Notes: a model not told the origin generated them from the sequence alone. A stretch of DNA of 64,000 bases from Bacillus mesophilus (GCF_011008845.1 NZ_JAAIWM010000005.1:62001-126000), one strand, 5' to 3'; positions 1 to 9,702 are shown, counted from the stretch's first letter. Program-made: numbers and translations.

Positions 1-95
1 CTTTACTAGCTTCATAGAAATATTTTTCTTTCCTTGTAACTTTCTATTAACAAGTACGACTAATTAAGTAGAAAGCTACAAGGAGGGGAAATTTC

Positions 96-239
96 ATGCA
101 AATTACAACCAGGTTTATGAATGTTTCAGTAGATGAGGATCAGATCTCTAATTTAACGGAGGAAGAGCTTGACCGTTATTTAGATGATGTGGTTATGGAT
201 GCCGTATTTCATTATTTTACTGAGGATTGGTTTGAGTAA
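96..239 (+). CDS. small acidic hypothetical protein (47 aa)
   Basis: I do not recognise this protein. An ATG at 96 is preceded by a strong Shine-Dalgarno (AGGAGGGG, 81-88) at good spacing, and the frame runs 47 codons to TAA at 237-239, followed by a factor-independent terminator. The product is strongly acidic (many Asp/Glu, few basic residues), starts MQITTRFMNVSVDED and ends HYFTEDWFE. It has no signal peptide, membrane segment or cysteine. It is one of only three plus-strand genes in the window and converges on the large nuclease gene. The ribosome binding site and terminator make a real gene likely; no function can be assigned. Confidence 0.6.
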   Translation: MQITTRFMNVSVDEDQISNLTEEELDRYLDDVVMDAVFHYFTEDWFE

Positions 240-267
240 TTTGCTGAAAAAAGATCCTATACGGAAC

Positions 268-304
268 AAAAGGCTTCTCTCATTTACGAGAGAAGCCTTT
301 TTAT
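268..304. terminator. bidirectional terminator between the 47-aa gene and the nuclease gene
   Basis: The arms AAAGGCTTCTCTC and GAGAGAAGCCTTT pair perfectly around a short loop (ATTTAC) and are flanked by an A-run on one side and a T-run on the other. It can therefore serve both convergent genes. Confidence 0.85.
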
Positions 305-3300
305 TATAGTGTTTGATGTTTCAGGATATATTCGATGAGCTTAAGAATATCTTCCTTATCTGCCTCATTAATCAGTCTGTTATTCATTTGCTTTAAGTGC
401 TTTTCTACTTTTTCTAATTCCTTGTAGGCTTTCTCACCCTGTGTACGTTCTACTTTTCTAAGTTTAGCAAGGGTAGACGTTTTCATTCCCTTATTAGCTT
501 CAGCCTCTTGAACGAATAATTTAACGTTATCGATGGTTGGTTTTACGATCGTGACTGTTACAGATTGCAATTCTTCAACATTTCCTACCAGGTCAGTAGA
601 TTTGAAGGTAACTTTTGTAGTTCCTTCTTCGTCAATAAGAATCCCTTTATCTGCTTCGTAAATGAACCACTCAACGTCGTTCAATGTATATTCTGTTTTA
701 CTAACTTCTGTTAAATTATCAGATGCAGATAAGTTTACTTTCACATGATCAATGAATGATCCGGTAGACAAGTCTGCTTCTGGTAGTGAATATACAGTGC
801 TAGGTGCTTCCATATCGTTCTTCTTTAGCACACCATAGATAGAGAAGTGAGAAACTTTTGCTATAAGGAACCCATCCTCTAGTTTAGTTTGTTGGTATTC
901 CCATACTCCATTGTTATAGTGATAGATTCCTAGGTTTTCAATTGTTCCCATTGAAGGATCATATGGGAATTTTAGCGTAACAGCACCTGTAAAGGTATCA
1001 GAGACATGAATATCTAGGATCATACCACCAATTGAGTATGCACCATTAGTAAAATCAAGTGAATCAGTCGAAACTGGCTCAAGAGTTACTGTAACAGGCT
1101 CATTGTTAGTAAAAGTAGCACCACTAAAATCAATCATTCCACCTTCTGGTAAGGTAACTGTTTCATTTGTTTCACTGAGCGCTATCACCTGTGATATACG
1201 GCCTTCCGCTATATAGGTAATTGCTTCGTTATTAAAGCTCTTTATAAAATCGACTGTAGCGTCTAAGTCAATTGGGCCTTGAACTGGATTTTCTCCAAGT
1301 AAACGTAGCTTATACTTATCTCTACCATGTTCGTACATATAATTGTTAACAGTTACTGTGTAAGTAGCATTCCTATCAATTTCCGAACCATCTGGTAAAA
1401 ATAAATCTACCACCTTATTAGTTGAACCATCCCAAGTATATTTGAATCCACCGATAGAAACGTCTGGTCCATATGAAGAAAATTGTGCATTAATGATTTC
1501 CTCGAGATCCGCACCTGTAATTTCTACTTTTACAAGTGTATTACCAAATGGTTGAACATTAAACAGTTCAGACCAAGTGATTTCTCCTGCATTAATATCG
1601 TCACGGATTCCTCCACCGTTCATTAATGCGAAATCAGATTGCATCGCCCATGCCATACCATCTGCAATGAGATTACCTAAAGCATTGTCACCAACTAATC
1701 CTTTTGAAGCATAGCCACCCTTTAGTTCACCTTCAGAAATTCCAACTACCTCGTTCATAATTTCTGCAGTTTGAGCTGCATACTTGGCTAGAATAGCTTC
1801 AACCTCAGGATCTGGTGTTACTCCACTTTGATTAACATAAACAATCTCTGCTGAATTTTTCACAATGTCCTTCGTTGTTGGATCAATTTCAACATCAACA
1901 TCTGCAAAGGCTTTTCCATAGTCTAAAGCTTGCACAATTAATTTACCATCAACCACCGCATTTACGATTTGATGGTTATGTCCAGCATAAATAATATCAA
2001 CAGCATCGTTCACTTCGTTTGCTAAATTTGCAGCATCTCCTGTAGCACTTGCTCCATCTTGTGATGCAGGCATATGAGATAACACGATGATTGATTCCAC
2101 GCCTTGAGCTTGTAACTCAGCTACAGCATTATTTACTGCCGTAACTTCATCAGAGAAGTAGATATCTTGAATCCCTGAAGGAATTACCATATTAGCTGTT
2201 GCTACTGTATTTACACCAATAAATCCAACCTTTACTCCTTCAACCTCATAAACAGCATATGGAGGTAAAATTGGTTGGTTTGTTTCTTTTGACATACAAT
2301 TAGCACAAAGATTAGGGAAGTTCATTCCATCGTAACCTATAGTGCCTTTTCCTTCTGGGTGCTCTCCACCATTAACCATACGAAGTAATTCTTGTGTACC
2401 TTCATCAAACTCATGGTTACCAACTGTACCAAAGTCAAATCCAATTGCCTCTAAAATTTCAACTGTTGGCTCGTCTTGTAGTAATGCAGAAACTGGTGAG
2501 CTTCCACCAATCATGTCACCAGCGTGAACGATTAATGTGTTTGGATTTGTAGCATCTCGTTGCTTAAGATATGCTGAAACATAGTCCATACGTCCAACTG
2601 TTTCTTCTACGCCATCGCCATTTGTATCTAATTTATATTGTTGATCAATCTTTCCATGTAAATCATTTAAGCTTAATAATTGTAAGGAAATATTATCTTC
2701 AGAACCATTTGGATCTTCTACCGGCTGTTGTGAACCTACTGCCGTGTAACCATTTGCTTCTGCCTCATTTGAGTCTGCAAAGAAAACTCTCTTCTCTACT
2801 GGAACATCCTTAAAGTTATCAGGTAACACATATTCCTTAGTGTCAGAATTTCCTACATATCTTGATAAACCTTTTCCTTGTTCTCTTGCTCTAAATTCAA
2901 ATGGCAGTTCCATTAGAGGGTTTGCAGGATTCCAAATACCTAACTCTGCATCCTTTGCTTCCTTAACTGCATTTTGGAACAAGTTATAATCTGCTTCATC
3001 GCCTACTGGCCAAATAAAATACGTAACAGCATTACCTGAACGTACCATTTCTAGATTTGTATTTAAGCCATCAGATTTACGGATGACTTGTCCTAATACT
3101 CGTCCATACGCATCAGTAGCTTCTTCTCCTACTTTAACAAGAACCTCATCTCCTGCTTTTAATAAAGTGTTCATGTATTCTTTTGCAGCAATTCCATGAT
3201 CTAGCTGGTTTTGGTCTAACTCGTTTTTAGGAGTATGATAGGTTTCTGCTGTATCAATGTTTACAAAACGAACCGTAGTTGCTCCTAAAACTGGTATTTC

Positions 3301-4422
3301 TAGTTTAATCGTATCTCCATCTGTTACAGATAGAACTTTAGATTCATAGGTTCCAGCCGCTGACGGAGCCTCTGGTTGTTCAGCCGCTAACACAATATCC
3401 TCAGCTTTACGTGGAAGAATCTGATACGTATTATATTGACTTAGAATGGCAGTAACCTCATACCATTTACCTTCTTCTATCGCACTAATCGCATTAGTAC
3501 CCTCCATTAAACGAAGAGTTGTACTGTTAAATTCAGCATCAATAAATGAGATGTTGTATCCACCACCTGCAGGTGAACTAGGTACAGAAGAAGCATATCC
3601 TGTTACCTTTACTAGCTGACCTTCTAATGGTTCAGCAATTGTTTCAGATTGTAAGTCTGATAAGGTAAGAGCTTTAGGTTGTGGTAAAGGTTGTCCCTGT
3701 GCTAGCACCTCTACAGCATTTGCAGGAATAATTTCCTTTAACCCTCTGTATTCAGCAAGAGTTCCCGTTACCTTTACTAAATCACCTTCTTTTAAATCTT
3801 GTGAAGTTGATGAATATATATTAATTCCCGCTGTTTCGTCCTGAATATATGTGGAAAGCTTTCCCCCACCAATTGCAGAGTTATCTGCTGTAATTACACC
3901 TTGGATTGTAACTGTTGTATTATTACTTAATTTTCGTGCTTCTTCTATCGTAATGATTGTTGATGGATCTGGTTGTGGAGTAGGTTCACCTTGTCCATCT
4001 ACAAAGACTATTGACGTTGGACTTTTTAAAGCTGGAACCGAGTAGTATGATTCTAAACTTCCGGTTACATTTATTTTTTGCCCAATGATGTTAGGATTGG
4101 TATTTAATCCAAATGAAGTTCTAAACCCACTTGATAATTGTACTGGAAAAATCTTTGCTGGATCAGTTTCATTCGGAGTATCAGCTATAGCAAGGTTATA
4201 ATCATTACTAAACGGAGCTAGAAAATTATAGCTATTAGTACCCGTTGTATGAGCAACAATATATCCCTCCACTGTCGCCGTGCCAGTATTATTTGCTATT
4301 GCTTCTGCTACAGAAATTACCTCTGCCGCCTTCGCCCCCGGTATTGCCGGTGTAAGAAAGCTAACTACAAATGTAAAAATTAAAAGAAAACTAGTAATCC
4401 GTTTTATAGAACTAAGCTTCAT
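304..4422 (-). CDS. secreted multidomain nuclease / 5'-nucleotidase, YhcR-like
   Basis: Secreted 1372-residue enzyme resembling B. subtilis YhcR (about 1217 aa), a sugar-non-specific nuclease. Order: signal peptide (1-33, cleavage after AKA); an N-terminal beta domain (~35-145); two OB-fold-like modules (~155-240 and ~250-345); a staphylococcal-nuclease domain (~357-500) keeping VTDGDTIKL, VRFVNIDTAET and DAYGR, so the catalytic Arg/Asp/Glu/Arg set is present; a calcineurin-type 5'-nucleotidase (~578-1085) with LLSLNDLHG, GDMIGGSSP, GNHEFDEG, AGHNHQ and NGGGIRDDI; then Ig-like/bacterial surface modules. Likely releases nucleosides and phosphate from extracellular DNA/RNA. The C-terminus is a charged helix ending EYILKHQTL, with no LPXTG-like motif, hydrophobic tail or basic anchor, unlike wall-anchored YhcR. 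The start is supported by GGAAGGAG. Confidence 0.88.
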   Translation of the reverse strand: MKLSSIKRITSFLLIFTFVVSFLTPAIPGAKAAEVISVAEAIANNTGTATVEGYIVAHTTGTNSYNFLAPFSNDYNLAIADTPNETDPAKIFPVQLSSGFRTSFGLNTNPNIIGQKINVTGSLESYYSVPALKSPTSIVFVDGQGEPTPQPDPSTIITIEEARKLSNNTTVTIQGVITADNSAIGGGKLSTYIQDETAGINIYSSTSQDLKEGDLVKVTGTLAEYRGLKEIIPANAVEVLAQGQPLPQPKALTLSDLQSETIAEPLEGQLVKVTGYASSVPSSPAGGGYNISFIDAEFNSTTLRLMEGTNAISAIEEGKWYEVTAILSQYNTYQILPRKAEDIVLAAEQPEAPSAAGTYESKVLSVTDGDTIKLEIPVLGATTVRFVNIDTAETYHTPKNELDQNQLDHGIAAKEYMNTLLKAGDEVLVKVGEEATDAYGRVLGQVIRKSDGLNTNLEMVRSGNAVTYFIWPVGDEADYNLFQNAVKEAKDAELGIWNPANPLMELPFEFRAREQGKGLSRYVGNSDTKEYVLPDNFKDVPVEKRVFFADSNEAEANGYTAVGSQQPVEDPNGSEDNISLQLLSLNDLHGKIDQQYKLDTNGDGVEETVGRMDYVSAYLKQRDATNPNTLIVHAGDMIGGSSPVSALLQDEPTVEILEAIGFDFGTVGNHEFDEGTQELLRMVNGGEHPEGKGTIGYDGMNFPNLCANCMSKETNQPILPPYAVYEVEGVKVGFIGVNTVATANMVIPSGIQDIYFSDEVTAVNNAVAELQAQGVESIIVLSHMPASQDGASATGDAANLANEVNDAVDIIYAGHNHQIVNAVVDGKLIVQALDYGKAFADVDVEIDPTTKDIVKNSAEIVYVNQSGVTPDPEVEAILAKYAAQTAEIMNEVVGISEGELKGGYASKGLVGDNALGNLIADGMAWAMQSDFALMNGGGIRDDINAGEITWSELFNVQPFGNTLVKVEITGADLEEIINAQFSSYGPDVSIGGFKYTWDGSTNKVVDLFLPDGSEIDRNATYTVTVNNYMYEHGRDKYKLRLLGENPVQGPIDLDATVDFIKSFNNEAITYIAEGRISQVIALSETNETVTLPEGGMIDFSGATFTNNEPVTVTLEPVSTDSLDFTNGAYSIGGMILDIHVSDTFTGAVTLKFPYDPSMGTIENLGIYHYNNGVWEYQQTKLEDGFLIAKVSHFSIYGVLKKNDMEAPSTVYSLPEADLSTGSFIDHVKVNLSASDNLTEVSKTEYTLNDVEWFIYEADKGILIDEEGTTKVTFKSTDLVGNVEELQSVTVTIVKPTIDNVKLFVQEAEANKGMKTSTLAKLRKVERTQGEKAYKELEKVEKHLKQMNNRLINEADKEDILKLIEYILKHQTL

Positions 4423-4618
4423 GCAAATCTCCTTCCAAACCGTTTTTTAAGGAAGAAACGATCAATGATTAATTAGTAACTCCCCACCAAATCTACTATA
4501 ATACATCGATATTAACTAAAGGTTAAGTAATTGTAAAAATCGTAAAATTCATACAAATAGACTATTAATTTCATACAGCTATTAATACTTTAGTCTTATT
4601 CTTACTATAAAAAGGACA

Positions 4619-4653
4619 TAAAAAAACCATGTGTTTAGTACCACACATGGTTT
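4619..4653 (-). terminator. terminator of the acidic lipoprotein gene
   Basis: On the minus strand AACCATGTGTGG and its complement form a hairpin around TACTAAA, followed by a run of seven T. It lies just after the stop of the lipoprotein gene. Confidence 0.8.
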
Positions 4654-4661
4654 ACATCTTA

Positions 4662-4982
4662 TTATTGATTTGTAGTGCCCTGGTCGCCTGCTCCAGCATT
4701 ATTTTTATCATCCATGTTTGCTTCTGGATCTTCAGTCGTACCTTCGTCCATTTCACCAGGAGTTCCTTCACCTTGCTCAGTTTCACCAGGTGTTGTTTCA
4801 TCGCCAGGAGTCATTTCATCTACTTCGTTTTCTAACTCTTCACCTTCTTCTTCCAACTCTTGACCCATTCCATCATCCTCTGTTCCTGGAGGTGCTGGAT
4901 CTGGGTCATCCGTTGCACAGCCTGTTAGTAAGAATGCAGCAAGAAGTGAGCTAGTTAAAAGCATAAACCACTTTTTGTTCAT
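4662..4982 (-). CDS. acidic low-complexity lipoprotein
   Basis: A 106-residue protein with a lipoprotein signal peptide: basic n-region MNKKW, hydrophobic core, then the lipobox LLTGC with the acylated Cys at about residue 22. The mature part is almost entirely Asp/Glu/Pro/Thr/Gly low complexity (TPGDETTPGETEQGEG and similar) with no recognisable fold. It is preceded by an AAGGGTGG ribosome binding site and has its own terminator, so it is probably monocistronic. It is likely tethered to the outer face of the membrane. Acidic unstructured lipoproteins of this type are common in Bacillus and mostly uncharacterised. Function unknown. Confidence 0.75.
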   Translation of the reverse strand: MNKKWFMLLTSSLLAAFLLTGCATDDPDPAPPGTEDDGMGQELEEEGEELENEVDEMTPGDETTPGETEQGEGTPGEMDEGTTEDPEANMDDKNNAGAGDQGTTNQ

Positions 4983-5136
4983 ATGAGACCACCCTTTCTT
5001 AGCATATTTTCATGACCTGCATGTATCGGTCTTTGATTATATTGCCCAGAAAAAGTTAAAACTTGCATGGCTATCATATTTTATTCAGATCCTTTAAGCA
5101 AACTGTAACAACCCTTCCCTTTAGGAATTCCTATAT

Positions 5137-5169
5137 AAAAAAGTCATCTCTCCATAAAGAAAGATGACC
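5137..5169 (-). terminator. terminator after fabZ
   Basis: On the minus strand GTCATCT and AGATGAC pair around a short loop, followed by TTTTTT. It sits just after the fabZ stop codon and closes the mbl-flhO-flhP-(EpuA)-fabZ gene run. Confidence 0.8.
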
Positions 5170-5180
5170 ACCGTCCACTT

Positions 5181-5612
5181 TTATTTCTTTTCACCTAATG
5201 CAAACATGATTTCTGCTTCACAAACTAGTTCACCATCAACAGTTGCAATAGCCTTACCTTTTCCGATTGGGCCTTTTAAGCGAATGATTTCTACTTCTAA
5301 ACGTAATTGATCACCTGGCTTAACTTGTCTTTTAAAACGACAATTATCTATACCTGTGAAAAAAGCAAGACGTCCCTTGTTTTCTTCTTTACTAAGCATT
5401 GCCACTGCACCAACTTGAGCAAGTGCTTCAACAATTAAGACACCAGGCATAACAGGATAATCTGGGAAATGCCCTACAAAGAACTCTTCATTTGCTGTTA
5501 CATTTTTAATACCAACTGCTCGCTTACCTTCTTCCATCTCTAACACTTTATCGACCAATAAAAAAGGGTAGCGGTGTGGGATAATTTCTTTAATTTGATT
5601 AATATCCAGCAT
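5181..5612 (-). CDS. fabZ: (3R)-hydroxyacyl-ACP dehydratase FabZ
   Basis: Dehydrates beta-hydroxyacyl-ACP in type II fatty-acid elongation in the cytoplasm. Hot-dog fold signatures are intact: [15 protein letters not shown] at the start, the active-site His48 in [11 protein letters not shown] and Glu62 in IVEALAQ. I start at the ATG at 5612 (AAAGGAG upstream), giving 143 aa, the usual family length; the longer open frame adds 29 residues without homology and without a ribosome binding site. It is the last gene of the block starting at mbl, the same arrangement as ywpB in B. subtilis, and is followed by a terminator. Confidence 0.95.
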   Translation of the reverse strand: MLDINQIKEIIPHRYPFLLVDKVLEMEEGKRAVGIKNVTANEEFFVGHFPDYPVMPGVLIVEALAQVGAVAMLSKEENKGRLAFFTGIDNCRFKRQVKPGDQLRLEVEIIRLKGPIGKGKAIATVDGELVCEAEIMFALGEKK

Positions 5613-5698
5613 ATTTAAGTCTCCTTTAGTATGTATCGTTAGTATAATTTTAAGCCTAAAAGTGAAAAAAAGGAAGGATTCACTCCTTCCTACCTTCA

Positions 5699-5977
5699 TT
5701 ATTGCTTTTTAACTAAGTCTATAATATGTGTCCAGGTGGATTCTTTGAAAGCATCATCCATTTCACCATTTCCAATGATACCATATCCAACAGCTACCCC
5801 TGCCAATAGGCTTAATCCTAAGAGAACAACAATAATGAGCAAACGTAGCCATATAGGGAAAAGACGGATACGAATTTTAATTGGCTTTTCTTTCTCAGCC
5901 TTTTCTTTTCGTTCTTTTTTATTCTTTTTTACATCTTCTCTTGTTTTAACTTCTACATTTTCTACGCTTGGCAACAT
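5699..5977 (-). CDS. EpuA-domain small membrane protein (annotated family: RNA polymerase subunit beta-like)
   Basis: A 92-residue protein with a long basic/acidic cytoplasmic tail (Lys/Glu-rich, 1-40), one strong transmembrane helix ([21 protein letters not shown]) and a short extracytoplasmic C-terminus ending IIDLVKKQ. It matches the EpuA family found beside flhP/fabZ in bacilli, often misleadingly annotated as an RNA polymerase beta subunit; nothing catalytic is visible. I choose the ATG at 5977 because AAGGGG lies at ideal spacing; an ATG 18 nt upstream has only a weak site. It follows flhP by about 23 nt, so it is probably co-transcribed. Function unknown. Confidence 0.7.
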   Translation of the reverse strand: MLPSVENVEVKTREDVKKNKKERKEKAEKEKPIKIRIRLFPIWLRLLIIVVLLGLSLLAGVAVGYGIIGNGEMDDAFKESTWTHIIDLVKKQ

Positions 5978-6000
5978 ATCTTTATTCCCCTTCATAATAC

Positions 6001-6816
6001 CTATCTAATCCCATTTACCAGACCCATCATTTGGTCTGCAATTGAAATGGATCTCGCGTTAAATTGGTATGAACGTTGAGTATTAATCATCTCTGTCATT
6101 TCCTTCTGGAGTTCAACATTGGATTGTTCAAGTGCTCCCTGCTGGACAGAAATATCGTTTCTACCGATTGCAGCAAATACATCTACTTCTAAAATACCTA
6201 AATTATCCAAATTAGGCAATCCTAAAATGTTATTTCCTGCTGATTGCAACAACTGAGGACGTTGAATTTGAGTGATTGCTAAATCGTAAGTCTCTGTTGT
6301 ACCATCCTGATAGCTAACATTTAATTCACCTGTATTACTTACAGCAAAACCTGTGTGACCTTCACCGAATATAATCGGACCATTTTCACTCAAGACAGGA
6401 TGACCGTCACTCGTAACAAGTTGGGTCTCGCCGTTTTCAAGTACAGATAAACTAAACGAACCATCTCTCGTGTAGCGAACTTCACCATCAACCTCTACCT
6501 CAAAAAACTGATTTTCTTTTAAAAGGGCAAGATCTAGTGCTCGTTCAGTCGTTACGATATTTCCTTGTGCAAGCTGTAGGCTAGTATGTGAAACCTTTGC
6601 CCCTGTACCCATACGAATTCCATTAGGCGTTAAACGCCCAACTTCATTTGCAGCTATTGGCTGGTTATTAAATTGCTGAAATAATAGCTCCTGAAAATTA
6701 GTCTCTCTTTTCTTAAAGCCTGTTGTATTAACGTTCGAAATATTATGACTGATGTTATCCAGCTGCTTTTGAAGCTGAGTCATTGTATTCGTTGCAGTTA
6801 TCATTGAACGATTCAT
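6001..6816 (-). CDS. flhP: flagellar hook-basal body rod protein FlhP
   Basis: A 271-aa FlgG/FlgF-type rod protein. It has the N-terminal rod signature NISHNISNVNTTGFKKRETNFQ split around residues 20-40, an internal beta-rich D1/D2 region with VRYTRDGSFSLS, and the C-terminal helix (VELQKEMTEMINTQRSYQFNARSI region) that packs with the N-terminus in axial proteins. Exported by the flagellar type III apparatus, it forms part of the distal rod between MS-ring and hook. It follows flhO by 20 nt with its own AAAAGGTGA site, as in B. subtilis mbl-flhO-flhP. Confidence 0.92.
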   Translation of the reverse strand: MNRSMITATNTMTQLQKQLDNISHNISNVNTTGFKKRETNFQELLFQQFNNQPIAANEVGRLTPNGIRMGTGAKVSHTSLQLAQGNIVTTERALDLALLKENQFFEVEVDGEVRYTRDGSFSLSVLENGETQLVTSDGHPVLSENGPIIFGEGHTGFAVSNTGELNVSYQDGTTETYDLAITQIQRPQLLQSAGNNILGLPNLDNLGILEVDVFAAIGRNDISVQQGALEQSNVELQKEMTEMINTQRSYQFNARSISIADQMMGLVNGIR

Positions 6817-6836
6817 ATTATCACCTTTTTACCAAA

Positions 6837-7670
6837 TTATAATCGGCCAATTTCATTGACAGCCTTGTCCATACTTTTGTCATAAGCCTGAAGTACTTTT
6901 TGATTTGCTTCAAAAGCACGAAATGCAGTGAGCATTTGGGTCATTGTCTGGGCAGCATCAACATTTGAACGTTCTACGAATCCTTGTTTTAATGAATAAG
7001 CTACATCTTCATTACCGATTGCCGTTTGCAGTGCCTGTCCATCTTCAGTCCGGAACAGCCCATTGCCTTCTTTGACCAGAGCATTAGGATTTTCGGCTAG
7101 AACAATATTCAATCTTCCAATTGCTTGGTTATTTTCAATAATAGTTCCATCTTCTTGAAGAGTAAAATCACCACTATTAATCATGATTCGTTCATTATTT
7201 TCATTCAGGACATAAAAGCCTTCATTTGTAGTTAAAAAGCCTTGTCCATCAATTGTAAAATTACCGTTTCTTGTATATCGACTTTCTCCATTTGCATCTT
7301 GTACATGGAAGAAAAGGGATGATCTTTGACCTGTTTGTACATTAATGGGAACATTTAAATCTTGTAAGGCGATATCTGTTTTACGACCAGTATCCTGTAA
7401 GTCACCTTGAATAAAATTAGGAATCGTTTCTTGAAGGTAGGCACCAGAGTTTAAAGCTCCAATCGTTCTACCCCCTGGTAACTGAACTCCTGTATTCGGA
7501 ACGCCTGGGTTATTGATGCGTTGTAACAATAGTTCAGGAAAAGCACGTACACTCGCCTGATCTGCTTTAAAACCAGGTGTGTTAGCATTTGCCATATTAT
7601 TTGTTAGCAATTCTGTCATTTTCTGCTGGGTGAGCATCCCTGACGCTGCCGTATAAAAGCCTCTTAGCAT
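6837..7670 (-). CDS. flhO: flagellar hook-basal body rod protein FlhO
   Basis: A 277-aa axial protein with the N-terminal motif MLRGFYTAASGMLTQQ followed by NNMANANTPGFKADQ (rod-protein signature), the ESRYTRNGNFTIDGQGFLTT core and a C-terminal amphipathic helix (TQMLTAFRAFEANQKVLQAYD). Paralogous to FlhP; in B. subtilis both are needed for rod completion. The start is supported by GAGAGGAG. It is separated from mbl by 104 nt without a terminator, consistent with read-through from mbl. Presence of both genes implies a motile strain or recent motile ancestor. Confidence 0.92.
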   Translation of the reverse strand: MLRGFYTAASGMLTQQKMTELLTNNMANANTPGFKADQASVRAFPELLLQRINNPGVPNTGVQLPGGRTIGALNSGAYLQETIPNFIQGDLQDTGRKTDIALQDLNVPINVQTGQRSSLFFHVQDANGESRYTRNGNFTIDGQGFLTTNEGFYVLNENNERIMINSGDFTLQEDGTIIENNQAIGRLNIVLAENPNALVKEGNGLFRTEDGQALQTAIGNEDVAYSLKQGFVERSNVDAAQTMTQMLTAFRAFEANQKVLQAYDKSMDKAVNEIGRL

Positions 7671-7774
7671 ACTGTTTCTCCTCTCGAACTAATCAATAAC
7701 TCCATTATAAATGAGTTATGACACAAACTCATCAACCAAAATTAGCTATTTCCTATACAGGATTTCTCTTATCA

Positions 7775-8776
7775 TCACCCGAAACTACGTCTTGGAAGCT
7801 TGTCCATACTGTCAAGCATAATCCCTGTTCCAATTGCTACGCAATCCATTGGATTTTCAGCAATTAATACAGGTACACGAAGCTCCTCTGAAAGCAGGGT
7901 ATCAATTCCGTGTAGAAGTGCTCCTCCACCAGTCAAGATCACTCCACGATCGATAATATCAGCAGAAAGCTCAGGCGGAGTTCTTTCTAGTACTCCTTTT
8001 GAAGCTTGTACAATTACAGAAACTGACTCACGAAGAGCCTTTTCAATTTCCTCAGAGCGAACAGTAACCGTTCTAGGTAATCCTGAAACCATATCACGAC
8101 CACGAATATCAATTTCTTCGTTACGTGCACCTGGGAATACAGTAGCCACCTTAATTTTAATATCCTCAGCAGTTCTTTCCCCAATTAGAAGCTTATAATG
8201 GCGCTTAATATAATTTAGAATTTCGTTATCAAAACGATCTCCAGCCATCTTAATTGAAGAGGCGGTGACGATATCTCCCATTGATAATACTGCGATATCT
8301 GTAGTTCCACCGCCAATATCAACTACCATATTTCCACTTGGCTGAAAAATGTCCATACCAGCACCAATAGCCGCAACCTTTGGTTCTTCTTCTAAATACA
8401 CTTTTTTTCCACCGCTTTTTTCAGCAGCTTCTTTAATTGCTTTTTGTTCTACCTTCGTGATGTTTGTTGGGCAACAAATCAAAATTCTAGGTTTAGAAAG
8501 AAAGCCCTTTACATTTAGCTTGTTAATGAAATGCTTTAGCATAGCCTCTGTTACATCAAAATCCGCAATGACTCCATCCTTTAATGGACGAATCGCAACT
8601 ATATTCCCTGGTGTACGTCCTACCATTCGTCTAGCCTCTTCACCAACTGCAAGGACTTTCCCTGTATTTCTGTCAATTGCTACTACTGATGGCTCGTTAA
8701 GAACGATCCCTTTACCTTTTACATGAATTAATACATTAGCAGTACCTAGATCAATTCCAATATCCCTTGCAAACAT
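7775..8776 (-). CDS. mbl: MreB-like actin homologue Mbl
   Basis: Cytoskeletal ATPase that directs lateral-wall synthesis with the elongasome at the inner membrane face. The sequence begins MFARDIGIDLGTANVL (phosphate-1 loop), has VVDIGGGTTDIAVL (phosphate-2) and ILTGGGALLHGID (adenosine motif), and ends MDKLPRRSFG. Start placed at the ATG at 8776 (333 aa, equal to B. subtilis Mbl), with AAGGAGG upstream; the longer frame adds only seven residues. Identified as Mbl rather than MreB by the N-terminus and by its neighbours spoIIID upstream and flhO/flhP downstream. Confidence 0.95.
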   Translation of the reverse strand: MFARDIGIDLGTANVLIHVKGKGIVLNEPSVVAIDRNTGKVLAVGEEARRMVGRTPGNIVAIRPLKDGVIADFDVTEAMLKHFINKLNVKGFLSKPRILICCPTNITKVEQKAIKEAAEKSGGKKVYLEEEPKVAAIGAGMDIFQPSGNMVVDIGGGTTDIAVLSMGDIVTASSIKMAGDRFDNEILNYIKRHYKLLIGERTAEDIKIKVATVFPGARNEEIDIRGRDMVSGLPRTVTVRSEEIEKALRESVSVIVQASKGVLERTPPELSADIIDRGVILTGGGALLHGIDTLLSEELRVPVLIAENPMDCVAIGTGIMLDSMDKLPRRSFG

Positions 8777-8934
8777 TTCCTCATGTCCTCCTTGCAAATT
8801 TACGACGATAATATTCTATAGTTATATTATCACAATTTGACGAAGAGTATATGAATTCACATAAAAAATCAAGGAAAATTTGAAAGAGTTTGTCGAAATC
8901 TGAAAAAACATTGCCTCAAACCTAATTTTCCATC

Positions 8935-9204
8935 CTATTTTACTACTTCCTCATGTTCTTCCTTCTTATACTTTAACTTTGTTGCTTCTCCACCTCGTAA
9001 ATGACGAATTGATTTATGATAATCAAGAATGTCCTTTACTTCATTCGCTAGTTCTGGATTAATTTCAGGTAATCTTTCCGTCAAGTCCTTGTGAACAGTA
9101 CTTTTGGAAACTCCAAACTCTTTCGCAATTACGCGAACAGTCTTTTTTGTCTCCACGATATACTTTCCAATCTTGATAGTACGCTCTCTGATGTAATCGT
9201 GCAC
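8935..9204 (-). CDS. spoIIID: sporulation transcription regulator SpoIIID
   Basis: An 89-aa helix-turn-helix regulator of the mother-cell programme that modulates many sigma-E genes and sigK. The HTH is clear (TVRVIAKEFGVSKSTVHKD, residues ~23-41), followed by the basic C-terminal region (SIRHLRGGEATKLKYKKE) that contacts DNA. It begins with GTG (9202-9204) behind AGGGAGG. Located directly upstream of mbl as in B. subtilis. Expression would be expected under sigma-E; a candidate promoter lies about 170 nt upstream. Confidence 0.95.
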   Translation of the reverse strand: MHDYIRERTIKIGKYIVETKKTVRVIAKEFGVSKSTVHKDLTERLPEINPELANEVKDILDYHKSIRHLRGGEATKLKYKKEEHEEVVK

Positions 9205-9374
9205 ACTACTCGCCTCCCTAATTTGGATGTGAGAAGTGTGAAATGAGACTCGTTTAGTTAGCTACGAAGTAGGAATTATGCTCGTTCATCTAAAGAAGAA
9301 TGTTTATTTATTTGATCCTTCGAAGACAATTTACGACCCCTCACCTCAAACACTCTCTTTGTTAGGTTTGTAAC

Positions 9375-9403
9375 AGTTTATTAGCTTGGTTGCGGATATA
9401 TGC
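9375..9403 (-). promoter_or_regulatory. candidate sigma-E promoter for spoIIID
   Basis: Read on the minus strand: GCATATA (-35, 9397-9403), 14-nt spacer, AATAAACT (-10, 9375-9382), against the sigma-E consensus KMATATT / CATACAMT. The match is partial and the leader would be about 165 nt, so this is tentative. The rest of the 9205-9702 gap shows no gene. Confidence 0.35.
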
Positions 9404-9702
9404 TAAAAAGTCAATTAGGACAAGGGTTTTCTCTGATTTTTTTGAAACTTTCGCCCTGTTAATGCAATATGTAGGAATTTCGCTAAATAGTACAAATATT
9501 TGTCAATATGAATACTTTTTCAACTCTATATAGAAGAAAATCAACCTGAGAGAATGGTAGAGTGGTTTTGTCATAATGGGGTTATTTTCTGGGAAATATG
9601 TCGAAGTGTGATTTAGAGCCAGCTTGCCATTTACTAGATTTACCAATTCCTCTCCTTAAAAGCAGCTTATCTAAATCATATAGAAGGTAGTTAACAGCAA
9701 AA

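Noticed and set aside
304..4422. Cell-wall sorting signal in the YhcR-like nuclease
   Set aside because: Read to its last residue the protein has no LPXTG-like pentapeptide followed by a hydrophobic stretch and basic tail.
9599..9605. TGTCGAA as a Spo0A box controlling spoIIID
   Set aside because: Lies far upstream (about 400 nt) beyond other sequences; single heptamers occur by chance in this AT-rich DNA.
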